Assembly (NCBI RefSeq): GCF_902498845.1
Contig: NZ_CABVLM010000005.1
Span: 248,001-312,000, forward strand
Direction: 5' to 3'
Source of the DNA: Pseudoalteromonas rhizosphaerae
GTDB lineage: Bacteria; Pseudomonadota; Gammaproteobacteria; Enterobacterales; Alteromonadaceae
DNA: 64,000 nucleotides
Shown here: positions 19,718 through 28,233 of the stretch, one piece after another
Position numbering within the stretch: the first letter of the stretch is position 1
Layout: each line of letters opens with the position of its first letter
Program-made: the position numbers and the translations under genes
The notes under the pieces: model-generated
Databases searched by the model: none
What the model was told of the DNA's origin: nothing
Seen by the model: the letters and a program-made list of their open reading frames with translations, nothing else

Positions 19718-20950
19718 TTAACCAAGCTTCCAAACCAAAAATACCAACGCAAAGCCAACTAAATAAATCAGTCCTAACCAGCTCAAGCTTTGTATTAGTT
19801 TGGAATGCTGAATACTTGGCACTGAGCGAACTAAGCTGAAGTTCAGCCATGCAAAAATCGGCGTGGTCAAAAATGCTAGCGTCATAGCAAAAGTAAGCAT
19901 AGGGCCAAGGGCTGATTTAAAGAATAAGATCACCGCCATCCCCGCCAAAGACTGTACTATCAACCAGATATTTAAGCTGTGCTTACTTTGTTTAAAACCT
20001 AATAACTTGTGTGATTCGTTTAATGTGCGGGCGTAGCCATCAAGCACGGTTAAAGTTGTGCCAAACATACACAAAAACGCGATAATTGAAACTAATGGTC
20101 GTGCCCATTCACCTATGGTAAGGGCATACATATCAATAAGCTGTTTAGCAAATGCCACGCCGCCGAGCTCTATATTCGCGCTTTGCCCGTATTGCACTAG
20201 CACACCAAGTGAAAAGAATACTAATGCCAGCCCTGCGGTTAACCAATAACCTAAATTAAAATCAAATAACCCCTGCGCTCTAGTTACCGTTTGTTGGCTT
20301 TGTTTTTCTTTAAGCCACAATGAGCTTAATGCTGAGATTTCAATCGGTGCAGGCATCCAGCCCATCAATGCCACCATAAAACCCAGCATAGCAAGTTCAT
20401 AGGGAGATGGGCCAACGTAATCAGCAGGTGCCATTGGGCCGTTACTAAATGCAATAGCTAGGGCAATGACTGTTGCTAATGTAAGTAGCCCCATAATAGC
20501 CTTGGCGACGTTATCGAGTGCTTTAAAGTGCCCGAGTAATAAAATGACTAAGCAAACGGCGAGGATCAACCAACACAGTAAAGTCACTGAAATAGCAATA
20601 GGTAAAGCGTAGTGTAATAAACTGGCCGTTAATAGCAGCACACCAGCAGTATTGACCACCGCAGCAATAATATTTAAGCCAATAAAACTATAAAAAAACC
20701 ATGGGCCTTTACTTTGATAGCCTTCAACTAAGCTTTTTTTTGTGGCTAGCGTGTACTCGATACCAAAGCGGAAAAACGGATACTTAAGCACGTTAACAAC
20801 GAGGATTAACCAAAATAGCTGCCAGCCAAAAATAGCCCCTGCTTGCGTTGATGCCACTAAATGTGAGCCACCAATTGCAGCGGTCGCCATTAAAATACCG
20901 GGACCTAGTGCGTTTAAACGAGTTTGCCAAATTGATACTGCTGACTGCAT
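19718..20950 (-). CDS. NRAMP-family-like transporter with non-canonical metal-site motifs
   Basis: Polytopic membrane protein of 410 residues with about eleven hydrophobic segments, the length and profile of MntH/NRAMP transporters. The first helix begins GPGILMATAAIGGSHLVAST, where canonical members have GPG...DPGN. In helix 6, where canonical members have MPHN, it reads MPAPIEIS. The Asp, Asn and Met that bind Mn2+ or Fe2+ are therefore not conserved. It may belong to a divergent branch carrying another substrate, so the substrate is left open. It is transcribed alone, convergent with yacG. Confidence 0.75.
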   Translation of the reverse strand: MQSAVSIWQTRLNALGPGILMATAAIGGSHLVASTQAGAIFGWQLFWLILVVNVLKYPFFRFGIEYTLATKKSLVEGYQSKGPWFFYSFIGLNIIAAVVNTAGVLLLTASLLHYALPIAISVTLLCWLILAVCLVILLLGHFKALDNVAKAIMGLLTLATVIALAIAFSNGPMAPADYVGPSPYELAMLGFMVALMGWMPAPIEISALSSLWLKEKQSQQTVTRAQGLFDFNLGYWLTAGLALVFFSLGVLVQYGQSANIELGGVAFAKQLIDMYALTIGEWARPLVSIIAFLCMFGTTLTVLDGYARTLNESHKLLGFKQSKHSLNIWLIVQSLAGMAVILFFKSALGPMLTFAMTLAFLTTPIFAWLNFSLVRSVPSIQHSKLIQSLSWLGLIYLVGFALVFLVWKLG

Positions 20951-21056
20951 CTGTGTACTTATTACTTATGGTTAATAATAAGCAAGTTACAGCGTTTTAA
21001 TTAAGAAATAAAGAGTAAAGCGGAGGTTTAGAGGACTAGTCCTTTAGATGTAAATC

Positions 21057-21084
21057 GCTAGATCCTAGTTGCCTAAGATCTAGC
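21057..21084 (-). terminator. Hairpin after the hibernation factor gene
   Basis: GCTAGATC and GATCTAGC form an 8-bp stem with a 12-nt loop, between the hibernation factor gene and the NRAMP-like gene. A short palindrome AGGACTAGTCCT lies next to it. There is no strong T run, so termination is uncertain. Confidence 0.4.
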
Positions 21085-21095
21085 GTCTTTATTAT

Positions 21096-21452
21096 TTAAC
21101 GTAGGTCCATTTCTTGAATAATTTCATGAGCAATTTCAGGTGTAGTGCTCACCGGTTTTTCATGTAAATTGGCTTTAATTTGGCCTTTACGATGCTTTAG
21201 TGCTGCATCGAGTTTTTTAGCCGCGTTTGCAATAGCTGGATAAAGAACTTCGTTCTCACCTTTAACGGATAAACGCGCGCCTTCGTATATGGTACTGATT
21301 TCTGCTTGGAGCTTATGATGCTCTTTTGAAAGAATGATATCTAGTGCGATCAGAGATGGAAAATGACTCGCAATTTTTGAAAATTTTTCGTTGATGTGCT
21401 CTCTAATAGAGTCAGTAACGTCAACATGGTGACCAGAAAGATTAATTTTCAT
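21096..21452 (-). CDS. Ribosome hibernation factor, HPF/RaiA family
   Basis: Binds the 30S decoding region in stationary phase and blocks translation. The 118 residues begin with the family signature MKINLSGHHVDVTDSIREHINEKFSKI, containing the beta-alpha-beta-beta-beta-alpha fold and the basic KKLDAALKHRKGQ helix. The length lies between E. coli HPF (95) and RaiA/YfiA (113), with a C-terminal tail. That resembles RaiA more than short HPF, but the exact paralog cannot be fixed from sequence alone. It stands alone, not beside rpoN as hpf often does. Confidence 0.88.
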   Translation of the reverse strand: MKINLSGHHVDVTDSIREHINEKFSKIASHFPSLIALDIILSKEHHKLQAEISTIYEGARLSVKGENEVLYPAIANAAKKLDAALKHRKGQIKANLHEKPVSTTPEIAHEIIQEMDLR

Positions 21453-21587
21453 AGGGTATCCTTTTTTATGTTACCTCATAACTAGTATTGGGGGCTATTT
21501 AGATTAACACAAGGCAGAAAAGCATAAATATGAAATTTATTTGTTATTACAGCTGATGTAGATCAATTTAGTCACATTAAATATGCA

Positions 21588-21610
21588 AAAGCCCGCGCAT
21601 GGCGGGCTTT
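21588..21610 (-). terminator. Rho-independent terminator after ppnP
   Basis: A 9-bp stem AAAGCCCGC / GCGGGCTTT with a short loop; on the minus strand it ends in TTTT. It lies 24 bp after the ppnP stop. Confidence 0.75.
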
Positions 21611-21633
21611 CAGCGTGTCACTTGATTTGTATA

Positions 21634-21945
21634 TTAAGTATACGAACAACAGTAATCAGCAAAGTCAGTCACTTTTACTTGAAAGGTAACGTTAGCATCA
21701 ACGTTAAAAGACTCCCCTGCTGACATCGTTTGCCATTTCGTCTCACCAGGGAGTAATACATCCCACTGGCCGCCGTTTAATTCCATCAATTCTTTTTTGC
21801 TCGTAGCAAATTCAAACTCACCCGGTTGCATAAAACCTAACGTTTTAGTGCTGCCATCAGCAAAAACCACGGTACGACTTGATACTTTACCGTCAAAATA
21901 TACGTTCGCTGTTTTAACAACACTTACATTATCAAACTGAGACAT
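21634..21945 (-). CDS. ppnP: Pyrimidine/purine nucleoside phosphorylase (PpnP/YaiE, DUF1255)
   Basis: Small cupin-fold enzyme that phosphorolyses several nucleosides. The 103 residues contain the conserved [22 protein letters not shown] and [11 protein letters not shown] stretches typical of the family. ATG 21945 is chosen over the in-frame GTG six bases upstream because AGGAG sits five bases before this ATG. It is a single gene with its own terminator. Confidence 0.9.
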   Translation of the reverse strand: MSQFDNVSVVKTANVYFDGKVSSRTVVFADGSTKTLGFMQPGEFEFATSKKELMELNGGQWDVLLPGETKWQTMSAGESFNVDANVTFQVKVTDFADYCCSYT

Positions 21946-22041
21946 CCTCACTCCTGTTCTTTGATTTATAATTTAACTGCGACCACATTGCCTTAAGGAC
22001 GCATAGCATGCAAGTGTAGTGATGTGAAAAATACTCATGAG

Positions 22042-22104
22042 CTTCGGGCTTCGGGCTTCGGGCTTCGGGCTTCGGGCTTCGGGCTTCGGGCTTCGGGCTT
22101 CGGG
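22042..22104. repeat. Heptanucleotide tandem repeat (CTTCGGG)9
   Basis: Nine perfect copies of CTTCGGG lie between ppnP and the thioesterase gene. The word resembles CGGGCTTCGAGC in the long module of the composite repeats. It is intergenic, so copy change would not shift a frame. At nine copies it is the longest perfect tandem array in the window. Confidence 0.97.
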
Positions 22105-22110
22105 CTTACA

Positions 22111-22139
22111 TTGTAGGTCGTGCTTTAGCGCGTCAAGTG
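22111..22139 (+). repeat. Dispersed repeat, second family, copy 1
   Basis: GTAGGTCGTGCTTTAGCGCG forms a small hairpin (CGTGC-TTTA-GCGCG with one G-T pair). Related copies occur at 22704-22729 and, inverted, at 23491-23511. It directly follows the (CTTCGGG)9 array. Confidence 0.75.
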
Positions 22140-22224
22140 TTTAAGGGCTAAATAAATGCTTTAACTCTAGCTTTGTGTCATTACTGTATGGCCAAGCATA
22201 ATGAGTAAGGCATAATCCCACAGC

Positions 22225-22626
22225 TTAGATCTTGCTTATCGTCCCAAGAGCGACAGCAACTAGTTTTTCTTCACCGCTTTGTTGAACGAAAACTTTACAC
22301 TCACAAGTAGATTGACGTTTACCTGCATGCAATACATTTGCCTTTGATACCAAACGCTCACCAATTGAAGGACGGACGTAATTTATTTTGTACTCTAATG
22401 TTACACATGCACCTAGCACTGACGCGCCTGCAAATGTTATGCAGTTATCAGCCATGTAACTAACCACACCACCATGAACAAAACCGTTATTTTGCTTTAG
22501 CTCTTCTTTAATTTCTAAACGTAACTCAGCATAACCTGCTTCGAACTTTTCAAGCTCCGCACCTAATAAATTACTAAATGATTGCTGCGCTAATATTTCC
22601 TTTCCAGTTTTTAATGTAACTTCCAA
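22225..22626 (-). CDS. PaaI-type hotdog thioesterase
   Basis: Predicted cytoplasmic acyl-CoA thioesterase of 133 residues with a single hotdog domain. The central helix motif NGFVHGGVVSYMADN matches the HGG-x-D pattern of PaaI/YbgC-like enzymes. A VTLEYKINYVRP strand and the C-terminal VAVALGTI strand follow. The start is TTG 22626, supported by AAAGGAG seven bases upstream. The acyl substrate cannot be predicted. Confidence 0.82.
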   Translation of the reverse strand: MEVTLKTGKEILAQQSFSNLLGAELEKFEAGYAELRLEIKEELKQNNGFVHGGVVSYMADNCITFAGASVLGACVTLEYKINYVRPSIGERLVSKANVLHAGKRQSTCECKVFVQQSGEEKLVAVALGTISKI

Positions 22627-22703
22627 TTGTTTACTCCTTTATTTGAATCTTGAAATTTAACATAATAAACAGTCGAAAATCCTTTGCTAAAATTAAGCAA
22701 GCA

Positions 22704-22729
22704 TTGTTGGTCGTGCTTTAGCACTTCAA
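22704..22729 (+). repeat. Dispersed repeat, second family, copy 2
   Basis: TTGTTGGTCGTGCTTTAGCA and the following CTTCAA match copy 1. The perfect dyad GTGCTTTAGCAC can form a short hairpin. It lies just outside the attC-like site of the neighbouring cassette-like gene. Confidence 0.75.
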
Positions 22730-22795
22730 AAGGTTAGAGACTTAAGAGCAATGTATTCATTAAACCGCCGATTATGCATCATTGATAGATAGTGG

Positions 22796-22895
22796 TAATG
22801 CCAAAGCTAAGTGGCGTAAAGTAGTTTGGTTAAAATTAAGAATAAAGTGACGCAAGCCAAACTTTTTACGTCCTTTGTTGAGGCGTTTGTTATGT
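22796..22895 (-). other. Integron attC-like recombination site
   Basis: On the minus strand the site opens with ACATAACAAACGCCTCAA, very like the left end of Vibrio-type attC (VCR) sites. It continues for 100 bp as an imperfect palindrome: the segment GGACGTAAAAAGTTTGG is mirrored by TGGCGTAAAGTAGTTTGG. It ends GGCATTA, where GGCGTTA would be expected. The stop codon of the upstream membrane-protein gene lies inside the left end, as in integron gene cassettes. The altered right core suggests reduced activity. No integrase is present in the window. Confidence 0.55.
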
Positions 22896-23312
22896 TTCAA
22901 TTTTACGCCCACCTAAAACCCAGAGTTGTGGTGCGAGAAATTTAGTTATTAACGCATGCAAAAATAAATTACCAAACAACAATAGATTGTAACGCTGATC
23001 AACGTTGTATGTTAATGACTCTGAATTTGGAAATATAGTTAGCACAAGAATTATAGGAACACTTATATTAAAACCAATAAGTTCATTTCTATATTTGTTA
23101 TAGCTATTTTTAGAGGTTACAAAAGCTATTAATAAGTATATGAGCAATGAGCCTGCTAGATAAAGTGTGCTTAAAATAATAGGAATTTCTTCATTTAACA
23201 GTGAAATTTTTGTAATAAAAGGAACGCTCGATGATAGGTTTAAAAACGAGCAAATAATTATTAAAGCAGTAAAAGTAACTAGTGCGAATATTAAACATAT
23301 AAATTTATTCAC
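22890..23312 (-). CDS. Small four-helix membrane protein of unknown function, cassette-like
   Basis: I do not recognise this protein. It has about 140 residues with four hydrophobic segments (about 3-24, 45-66, 80-96, 108-126), few charged residues between them, and a C-terminal GGRKIET. GTG 23312 is preferred over TTG 23315 because AAAGGA lies seven bases before it. The gene is AT-rich, and its TAA stop is embedded in an attC-like site. A GCGTTAAC core-like sequence lies about 60 bp upstream of the start on the same strand. Together this looks like a single integron gene cassette stranded in the chromosome. Confidence 0.6.
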   Translation of the reverse strand: MNKFICLIFALVTFTALIIICSFLNLSSSVPFITKISLLNEEIPIILSTLYLAGSLLIYLLIAFVTSKNSYNKYRNELIGFNISVPIILVLTIFPNSESLTYNVDQRYNLLLFGNLFLHALITKFLAPQLWVLGGRKIET

Positions 23313-23315
23313 CAA

Positions 23316-23720
23316 ACATTCCTTTAAAACATAACAACTTTATAGTGCGCTAATCGCATTATTTTTTGCTAAGTTAACGCTCACTTTCTACTTTATATAG
23401 TTTTAACAAATTAGCTAAGATATTACTATCACTAAGTTTTTGTTCAGCTTAGCTCAGGCTGTTGGGTTTCGCTCAGCTCTAGCGAACTTACGCGCTAAAG
23501 CACGACCTACATAGACAACGTGCGAAACAAGTTTCACGCCTACAAGGTATTACAAACAATCGAAAAAAGCGGCAAGAATAATCGGGCGCAAGCGCCATAA
23601 AATCGGTGATAAAGCTCCCAAAACAATCGGGGGCTAAAGCACCCTCCTACGATTTTTCCTTGGCACTATCCTCAAATTAAAAACTGACGGCTGACGGCTT
23701 AAAGCTTACAGCTCTGTATA
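23316..23720. other. Gene-free stretch between the cassette-like gene and tkt
   Basis: No credible ORF. It contains the GCGTTAAC core-like boundary of the cassette (about 23373-23380) and copy 3 of the second repeat family. Degenerate, partly palindromic words on the GCGCAAGCGCC and AATCGGGGGCTAAAGC themes follow (23575-23660). Then comes a doubled heptamer CTGACGGCTGACGG and a TTAAAGCTTACAGC fragment. It looks like decayed repeat DNA. Confidence 0.6.
23491..23511 (-). repeat. Dispersed repeat, second family, copy 3 (inverted)
   Basis: CGCGCTAAAGCACGACCTAC is the reverse complement of the copy-1 core. With copy 2 it brackets the cassette-like gene and its attC-like site in inverted orientation. 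Confidence 0.75.
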
Positions 23721-23759
23721 AAAAAGCCCGCACTGCGTTTAACACAGTGCGGGCTTTTT
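23721..23759 (-). terminator. Rho-independent terminator after tkt
   Basis: A perfect 15-bp stem, AAAAAGCCCGCACTG and its complement, with a 9-nt loop and T-rich ends on both strands. It lies 19 bp after the transketolase stop. Confidence 0.93.
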
Positions 23760-23777
23760 ACATTTTAACCTTTAAGG

Positions 23778-25769
23778 TTAAAATAATTCGTTTGCTTTGT
23801 TTACGATGTTTTCTACCGTGAAGCCAAAGTGCTCAAACAGCTCATTAGCTGGTGCTGACTCACCAAAGGTGGTCATACCTACTACAGCGCCGTTTAGGCC
23901 TACGTATTTATACCAGTAGTCAGCAATACCTGCTTCTACGGCTACGCGGCGTGAAACTGCAGCTGGTAGTACACTTTCTTTATAAGCAGCGTCTTGTGCA
24001 TCAAATACATCGGTCGATGGCATAGAGACAACACGTACTTTTTTACCTTGCTTACGCAGTTCAGCGGCTGAATCTTGTGCTAATTGCACCTCAGAGCCAG
24101 TTGCGATTAAGATAAGCTCAGGCTCACCATCACAGCTCAGCACATAACCACCTTTTTTCACGTCGCTTAATTGCTGCGCTGAGCGAGTTTGTTGCTCAAG
24201 GCCTTGGCGAGTAAAGATAAGTGATGTTGGACCGTCTTGGCGTTCAATCGCTTGCTGCCATGCAATCGCAGACTCAACTTGGTCACACGGGCGCCAGTTA
24301 ACTAAGTTTGGCGTTAAACGCATGCTAGCAATTTGCTCTACTGGTTGGTGAGTTGGACCATCTTCACCTAAACCGATTGAATCGTGGGTGTATACAAAAA
24401 TGCTTGGCACTTTCATAAGTGCAGCCATACGAACAGCATTACGTGCATATTCCATAAACATTAGGAAAGTTGCGCCGTAAGGAATAAAACCTTTATGCAA
24501 TGCAATACCATTCATAATCGCCGACATCCCAAACTCACGCACACCGTAATAGATGTAGTTACCGCTGGCATCATCGCGTGTTAAGCCTTTCGAGCCTTTC
24601 CAAATAGTCAGGTTAGAACCGGCTAAATCAGCTGAGCCGCCCATAAATTCAGGCAGTAATGGACCAAATGCATTCAGTGCGTCTTGCGATGCCTTACGTG
24701 ATGCTGGGTTTGCTGGATTTGCGTCTAGTTGCTCAATATATGCTTGTGATTTTTCAGCCCAATCAGCTGGTAGCTCTGAGCGTGTGCGGCGTTTAAATTC
24801 AGCGGCTAGTTCTGGGTGTGCAGCGGCGTACGCGGCAAATTTTTCATCCCAGTTAGCTTCAAGTTGTTTACCCTTTTCTTTGCCATCCCATTGTGCATAA
24901 ATATCAGCTGGGATTTCAAATGCTTCACCAGTCCAACCAAGGAACTCGCGTGCTGCTTTGATTTCGTCTTCACCTAGTGGTGCGCCGTGACAGTCATGGC
25001 TACCTGATTTATTTGGTGAACCATAACCGATAACTGTTTTACAACAAATTAGTGTTGGTTTGTCGGTGATGCTGCGTGCTTCTTCGATGGCTGCGCGGAT
25101 AGCGTCTGAGTCATGGCCATCAACGTCACTTACTACATGCCAACCGTAGGCTTTAAAGCGTGCAGGTGTATCGTCGCTAAACCAACCTTCAACTTCACCA
25201 TCAATTGAAATACCGTTGTCATCCCAAAATGCAACAAGCTTACCTAGGCCTAATGTTCCGGCAAGTGAACATGCTTCATGAGAAATACCTTCCATTAAGC
25301 AACCATCGCCTAAGAAAGTATATGTGTGGTGATCAACAATATCATGACCTTCGCGGTTAAATTGCGCGGCTAATGCTTTTTCAGCAATCGCCATACCTAC
25401 CGCGTTAGTGATCCCTTGACCAAGTGGGCCCGTAGTAGTCTCAATACCTGGCGCATACCCATATTCTGGATGGCCAGGTGTTTTTGAATGCATTTGACGG
25501 AAGTTTTTAATTTCCTCAATTGGTAAATCATAACCACTTAAATGCAATAGAGAATAAATAAGCATTGAACCGTGGCCATTGGAAAGTATAAATCGATCTC
25601 TATCTACCCACTCTGGATTTGTTGGATTGTGGTTTAGATAATCGCGCCATAGTACTTCTGCGATATCAGCCATGCCCATAGGGGCTCCAGGGTGGCCTGA
25701 TTTGGCCTTTTGTACTGCGTCCATTGATAAGACGCGAATAGCATTTGCAAGTTCTTTGCGAGACGGCAT
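23778..25769 (-). CDS. tkt: Transketolase
   Basis: Thiamine-diphosphate enzyme of the non-oxidative pentose phosphate pathway, exchanging two-carbon units between sugar phosphates. The 663 residues are the standard length. Visible motifs are the N-terminal [13 protein letters not shown], the ThDP motif GDGCLMEG, the sugar-phosphate region [18 protein letters not shown] and the catalytic-Glu region [13 protein letters not shown]. It is divergent from metK across 274 bp and has its own strong terminator. Whether it corresponds to E. coli tktA or tktB cannot be said. Confidence 0.96.
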   Translation of the reverse strand: MPSRKELANAIRVLSMDAVQKAKSGHPGAPMGMADIAEVLWRDYLNHNPTNPEWVDRDRFILSNGHGSMLIYSLLHLSGYDLPIEEIKNFRQMHSKTPGHPEYGYAPGIETTTGPLGQGITNAVGMAIAEKALAAQFNREGHDIVDHHTYTFLGDGCLMEGISHEACSLAGTLGLGKLVAFWDDNGISIDGEVEGWFSDDTPARFKAYGWHVVSDVDGHDSDAIRAAIEEARSITDKPTLICCKTVIGYGSPNKSGSHDCHGAPLGEDEIKAAREFLGWTGEAFEIPADIYAQWDGKEKGKQLEANWDEKFAAYAAAHPELAAEFKRRTRSELPADWAEKSQAYIEQLDANPANPASRKASQDALNAFGPLLPEFMGGSADLAGSNLTIWKGSKGLTRDDASGNYIYYGVREFGMSAIMNGIALHKGFIPYGATFLMFMEYARNAVRMAALMKVPSIFVYTHDSIGLGEDGPTHQPVEQIASMRLTPNLVNWRPCDQVESAIAWQQAIERQDGPTSLIFTRQGLEQQTRSAQQLSDVKKGGYVLSCDGEPELILIATGSEVQLAQDSAAELRKQGKKVRVVSMPSTDVFDAQDAAYKESVLPAAVSRRVAVEAGIADYWYKYVGLNGAVVGMTTFGESAPANELFEHFGFTVENIVNKANELF

Positions 25770-25927
25770 GGATTCTCCTACCTTTACTGTATTTGCGCTG
25801 GTTATTGTGTGTATTCATTTGAAGATCCATTCTTACTTATTGTAGGGGCTGTATGCAATTAAAAACCTGATTAAATTGGGCATTATGAATTTTTTTTAAG
25901 AACAAAAAGTTATTAGTAATTTTATTT

Positions 25928-25943
25928 AGACGTCTAGGCGTAA
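25928..25943 (+). promoter_or_regulatory. Tandem MetJ boxes upstream of metK
   Basis: AGACGTCT (perfect met box) followed directly by AGGCGTAA (5 of 8 matches) forms the two-box minimum for cooperative MetJ binding. A -10-like TAAAAT lies at 25973-25978, so bound MetJ would cover the -35 region of metK. Confidence 0.75.
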
Positions 25944-26043
25944 AAAAACTATGCAACTATCGTTGTTTTAGATAAAATACGCCCCTAAATTTTTTAGCGC
26001 TCTTACCGACGTTTGTGAAGCGCAATATTTGTGAGCAAAGACA

Positions 26044-27195
26044 ATGGCAAAACATTTATTTACTTCTGAATCTGTTTCTGAAGGTCATCCGGATAAAATC
26101 GCGGACCAAATCTCTGACGCGGTACTAGATGCCATCTTAGAACAAGATTCTCATGCCCGTGTTGCGTGTGAAACTTACGTAAAGACTGGTATGGTTATGG
26201 TTGGTGGTGAAATCACTACTAGCGCATGGGTTGATATCGAAGAAATCACACGTAAAACTGTACGTGAAATTGGCTACACTCATTCTGATATGGGTTTTGA
26301 TGCAGACTCGTGTGCAATTTTAAACACGATTGGTAAGCAGTCTCCTGACATCAACCAAGGTGTTGACCGTACTAGCCCAGAAGAACAAGGCGCTGGCGAC
26401 CAAGGCCTAATGTTTGGTTACGCATGTAACGAAACTGAAGTATTAATGCCTGCACCAATCACTTACTCACACCGTTTAGTGCAGCGTCAAGCGCAAGTAC
26501 GTAAAAGCGGCGAGCTTAACTGGTTACGTCCTGATGCAAAATCACAAGTTACTTTTGCATATGAAAACGGCAAGCCAGTAGGTATTGACGCAGTGGTACT
26601 TTCTACTCAACACAGTGAAGACATTTCACAAAAAGATTTAGTAGAAGCTGTGATGGAAACAATCATCAAGCCAGTACTTCCTGCTGAGCTTATCACTAGT
26701 GCAACTAAGTTTTTCATTAACCCGACTGGCCGTTTTGTAATCGGTGGCCCAATGGGTGACTGTGGTCTTACTGGTCGTAAAATTATCGTTGATACCTATG
26801 GCGGCATGGCTCGTCATGGTGGCGGTGCATTCTCTGGTAAAGATCCATCAAAAGTTGACCGTTCAGCTGCGTACGCTGCACGTTACGTTGCTAAAAACAT
26901 CGTTGCTGCGGGCCTTGCTGACAAATGTGAGCTACAAGTTTCTTACGCAATCGGTGTTGCAGAGCCAACGTCAATCAGTGTTGAAACATTTGGTACCAGC
27001 AAGCTTGAAGAATCACGTTTAATTGAATTGATTCGTGAACACTTTGACTTACGTCCATATGGCTTAATTAAAATGCTTGATCTTGAGCGCCCAATTTATC
27101 TACCAACTGCAGCTTACGGGCATTTTGGTCGTGATGAATTCCCTTGGGAACGCACAGATAAAGCAGACGCACTTCGCGCAGCAGCTGGTCTTTAA
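26044..27195 (+). CDS. metK: S-adenosylmethionine synthetase
   Basis: Makes SAM from methionine and ATP. The 383 residues carry the family signatures [20 protein letters not shown] (N-terminal ATP/metal site), [12 protein letters not shown] and the P-loop-like [36 protein letters not shown] lies near the C-terminus. Length and motifs are complete. Regulation by MetJ is indicated by the upstream boxes, and a terminator follows 22 bp after the stop. Confidence 0.97.
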   Translation: MAKHLFTSESVSEGHPDKIADQISDAVLDAILEQDSHARVACETYVKTGMVMVGGEITTSAWVDIEEITRKTVREIGYTHSDMGFDADSCAILNTIGKQSPDINQGVDRTSPEEQGAGDQGLMFGYACNETEVLMPAPITYSHRLVQRQAQVRKSGELNWLRPDAKSQVTFAYENGKPVGIDAVVLSTQHSEDISQKDLVEAVMETIIKPVLPAELITSATKFFINPTGRFVIGGPMGDCGLTGRKIIVDTYGGMARHGGGAFSGKDPSKVDRSAAYAARYVAKNIVAAGLADKCELQVSYAIGVAEPTSISVETFGTSKLEESRLIELIREHFDLRPYGLIKMLDLERPIYLPTAAYGHFGRDEFPWERTDKADALRAAAGL

Positions 27196-27216
27196 TATCA
27201 GCCACTGTGTGAATAC

Positions 27217-27244
27217 AAAAAAGCGCCAATTGGCGCTTTTTTTT
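27217..27244 (+). terminator. Rho-independent terminator after metK
   Basis: The palindrome AAAAAAGCGCCAATTGGCGC continues with a run of T; the stem is about 13 bp with almost no loop. Composite repeats begin about 40 bp downstream. Confidence 0.9.
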
Positions 27245-27279
27245 ATGCCTGCTGATTATATTGTTGTAAATGCCTAGGT

Positions 27280-27765
27280 TATTGTCGCGAGGTAAACTCG
27301 CTGCTACCAGACATAGTCGCGGGTTTACCCCGCACAATTAAAACTACGTTCTAGGAAGTGGCTGGGAGTTAGGGCGCGTTCGAAGCCAGTGGTATTTCCC
27401 TCCTCATTCACTACTCTTGGTGCAAACCTATTTTTTTATAATTTCACCACAGAGTTCACCGAGCTCATAGAGGAAAAACCTGTAAGTAATTAACTTTACT
27501 TTTGTCTTCTCGGTGTAGCGCACAGCGCCTAATACCCTCGGAGGTAAATAGGCTTGTCGCCATAAATGGCGACCTACAGGAGCGCGGTGGATATTACTTG
27601 TAGCCGAGTGGCTTGCCACCGCGAAGGATAAGTGTTTGTCGCGAGATAAACTAGCTGCTACCAGACGTAGGCGCGGGTTTACCCCGCGCAATTAAAGCTA
27701 GGTTCTAGAAAGTGACTTGGGTGTATTCGAAGCTTGTCGCTCAAAGCCAGTGACGTTTTGCCTAA
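27280..27765. repeat. Composite palindromic repeat array E (between convergent metK and dgkA)
   Basis: Two hairpin cores (about 27283-27337 and 27637-27690) in the same orientation as array C, separated by module material (TTCACCACAGAG, CACCGAG, CTTCTCGGTGTAGCGC, CCTCGGAGG). Between them is an extra unit with the perfect dyad GTCGCCAT-AA-ATGGCGAC and the pair CGCGGTGG / CCACCGCG around GTAGCCGAGTGGCTTG. Open frames crossing it translate the hairpin cores and are not genes. It fills the 574-bp gap apart from the metK terminator. Confidence 0.85.
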
Positions 27766-27769
27766 CTTC

Positions 27770-28177
27770 CTAACTTATCAATGTAATTACCTTTTCATAC
27801 CCAGCCACAGCCCATACAATAAATAACACTATCAGTGCTAATGTCACAGCCGCTGAAGCGATATCTTTCGCTCGCCCTGATAACACATGATATTCAACAC
27901 CGACTCGATCTGTTAATGCTTCAATTGCTGAATTTAGCAACTCAACAATCAACAATAACAAAAAGCTGATTATAAGTATCACCCAGTGCTGTAATGATTG
28001 CGCTAGCCAAAATGATAATGGCAATAATACAAGCCCTAGCGCAAGCTCATTACGAAAGGCCGACTCTTCCTTAAATGCGGCTTTAAAACCTTTAATTGAG
28101 CATTTAGTTGCTTTTAAAATACGCCCAATTCCTATGCCGTTGGGTTTGTTTACTAAGTTAATTTCTGGTTTAGTCAT
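27770..28177 (-). CDS. dgkA: Diacylglycerol kinase DgkA
   Basis: Small trimeric inner-membrane kinase that phosphorylates diacylglycerol to phosphatidic acid, recycling DAG left when phospholipid head groups are transferred to glycans or lipid A. The 135 residues show three hydrophobic helices and the catalytic signature ELLNSAIEALTDRV, then HVLSGRAKDIASAAV. It lies 56 bp after an LtaS-like alkaline-phosphatase-superfamily transferase on the same strand. That is the kind of enzyme that releases DAG. Confidence 0.95.
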   Translation of the reverse strand: MTKPEINLVNKPNGIGIGRILKATKCSIKGFKAAFKEESAFRNELALGLVLLPLSFWLAQSLQHWVILIISFLLLLIVELLNSAIEALTDRVGVEYHVLSGRAKDIASAAVTLALIVLFIVWAVAGYEKVITLIS

Positions 28178-28233
28178 TTTATGATCTTTAGCGTGTAAGT
28201 GTTGCTTATCGGGTGATGGGTAAAACCATTACC

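Noticed and set aside
27068..27691. Open frames with similar peptides over the metK-dgkA gap
   Set aside because: They share a peptide only because they translate copies of the hairpin core. There is no ribosome-binding site, and the longest runs antisense into metK.
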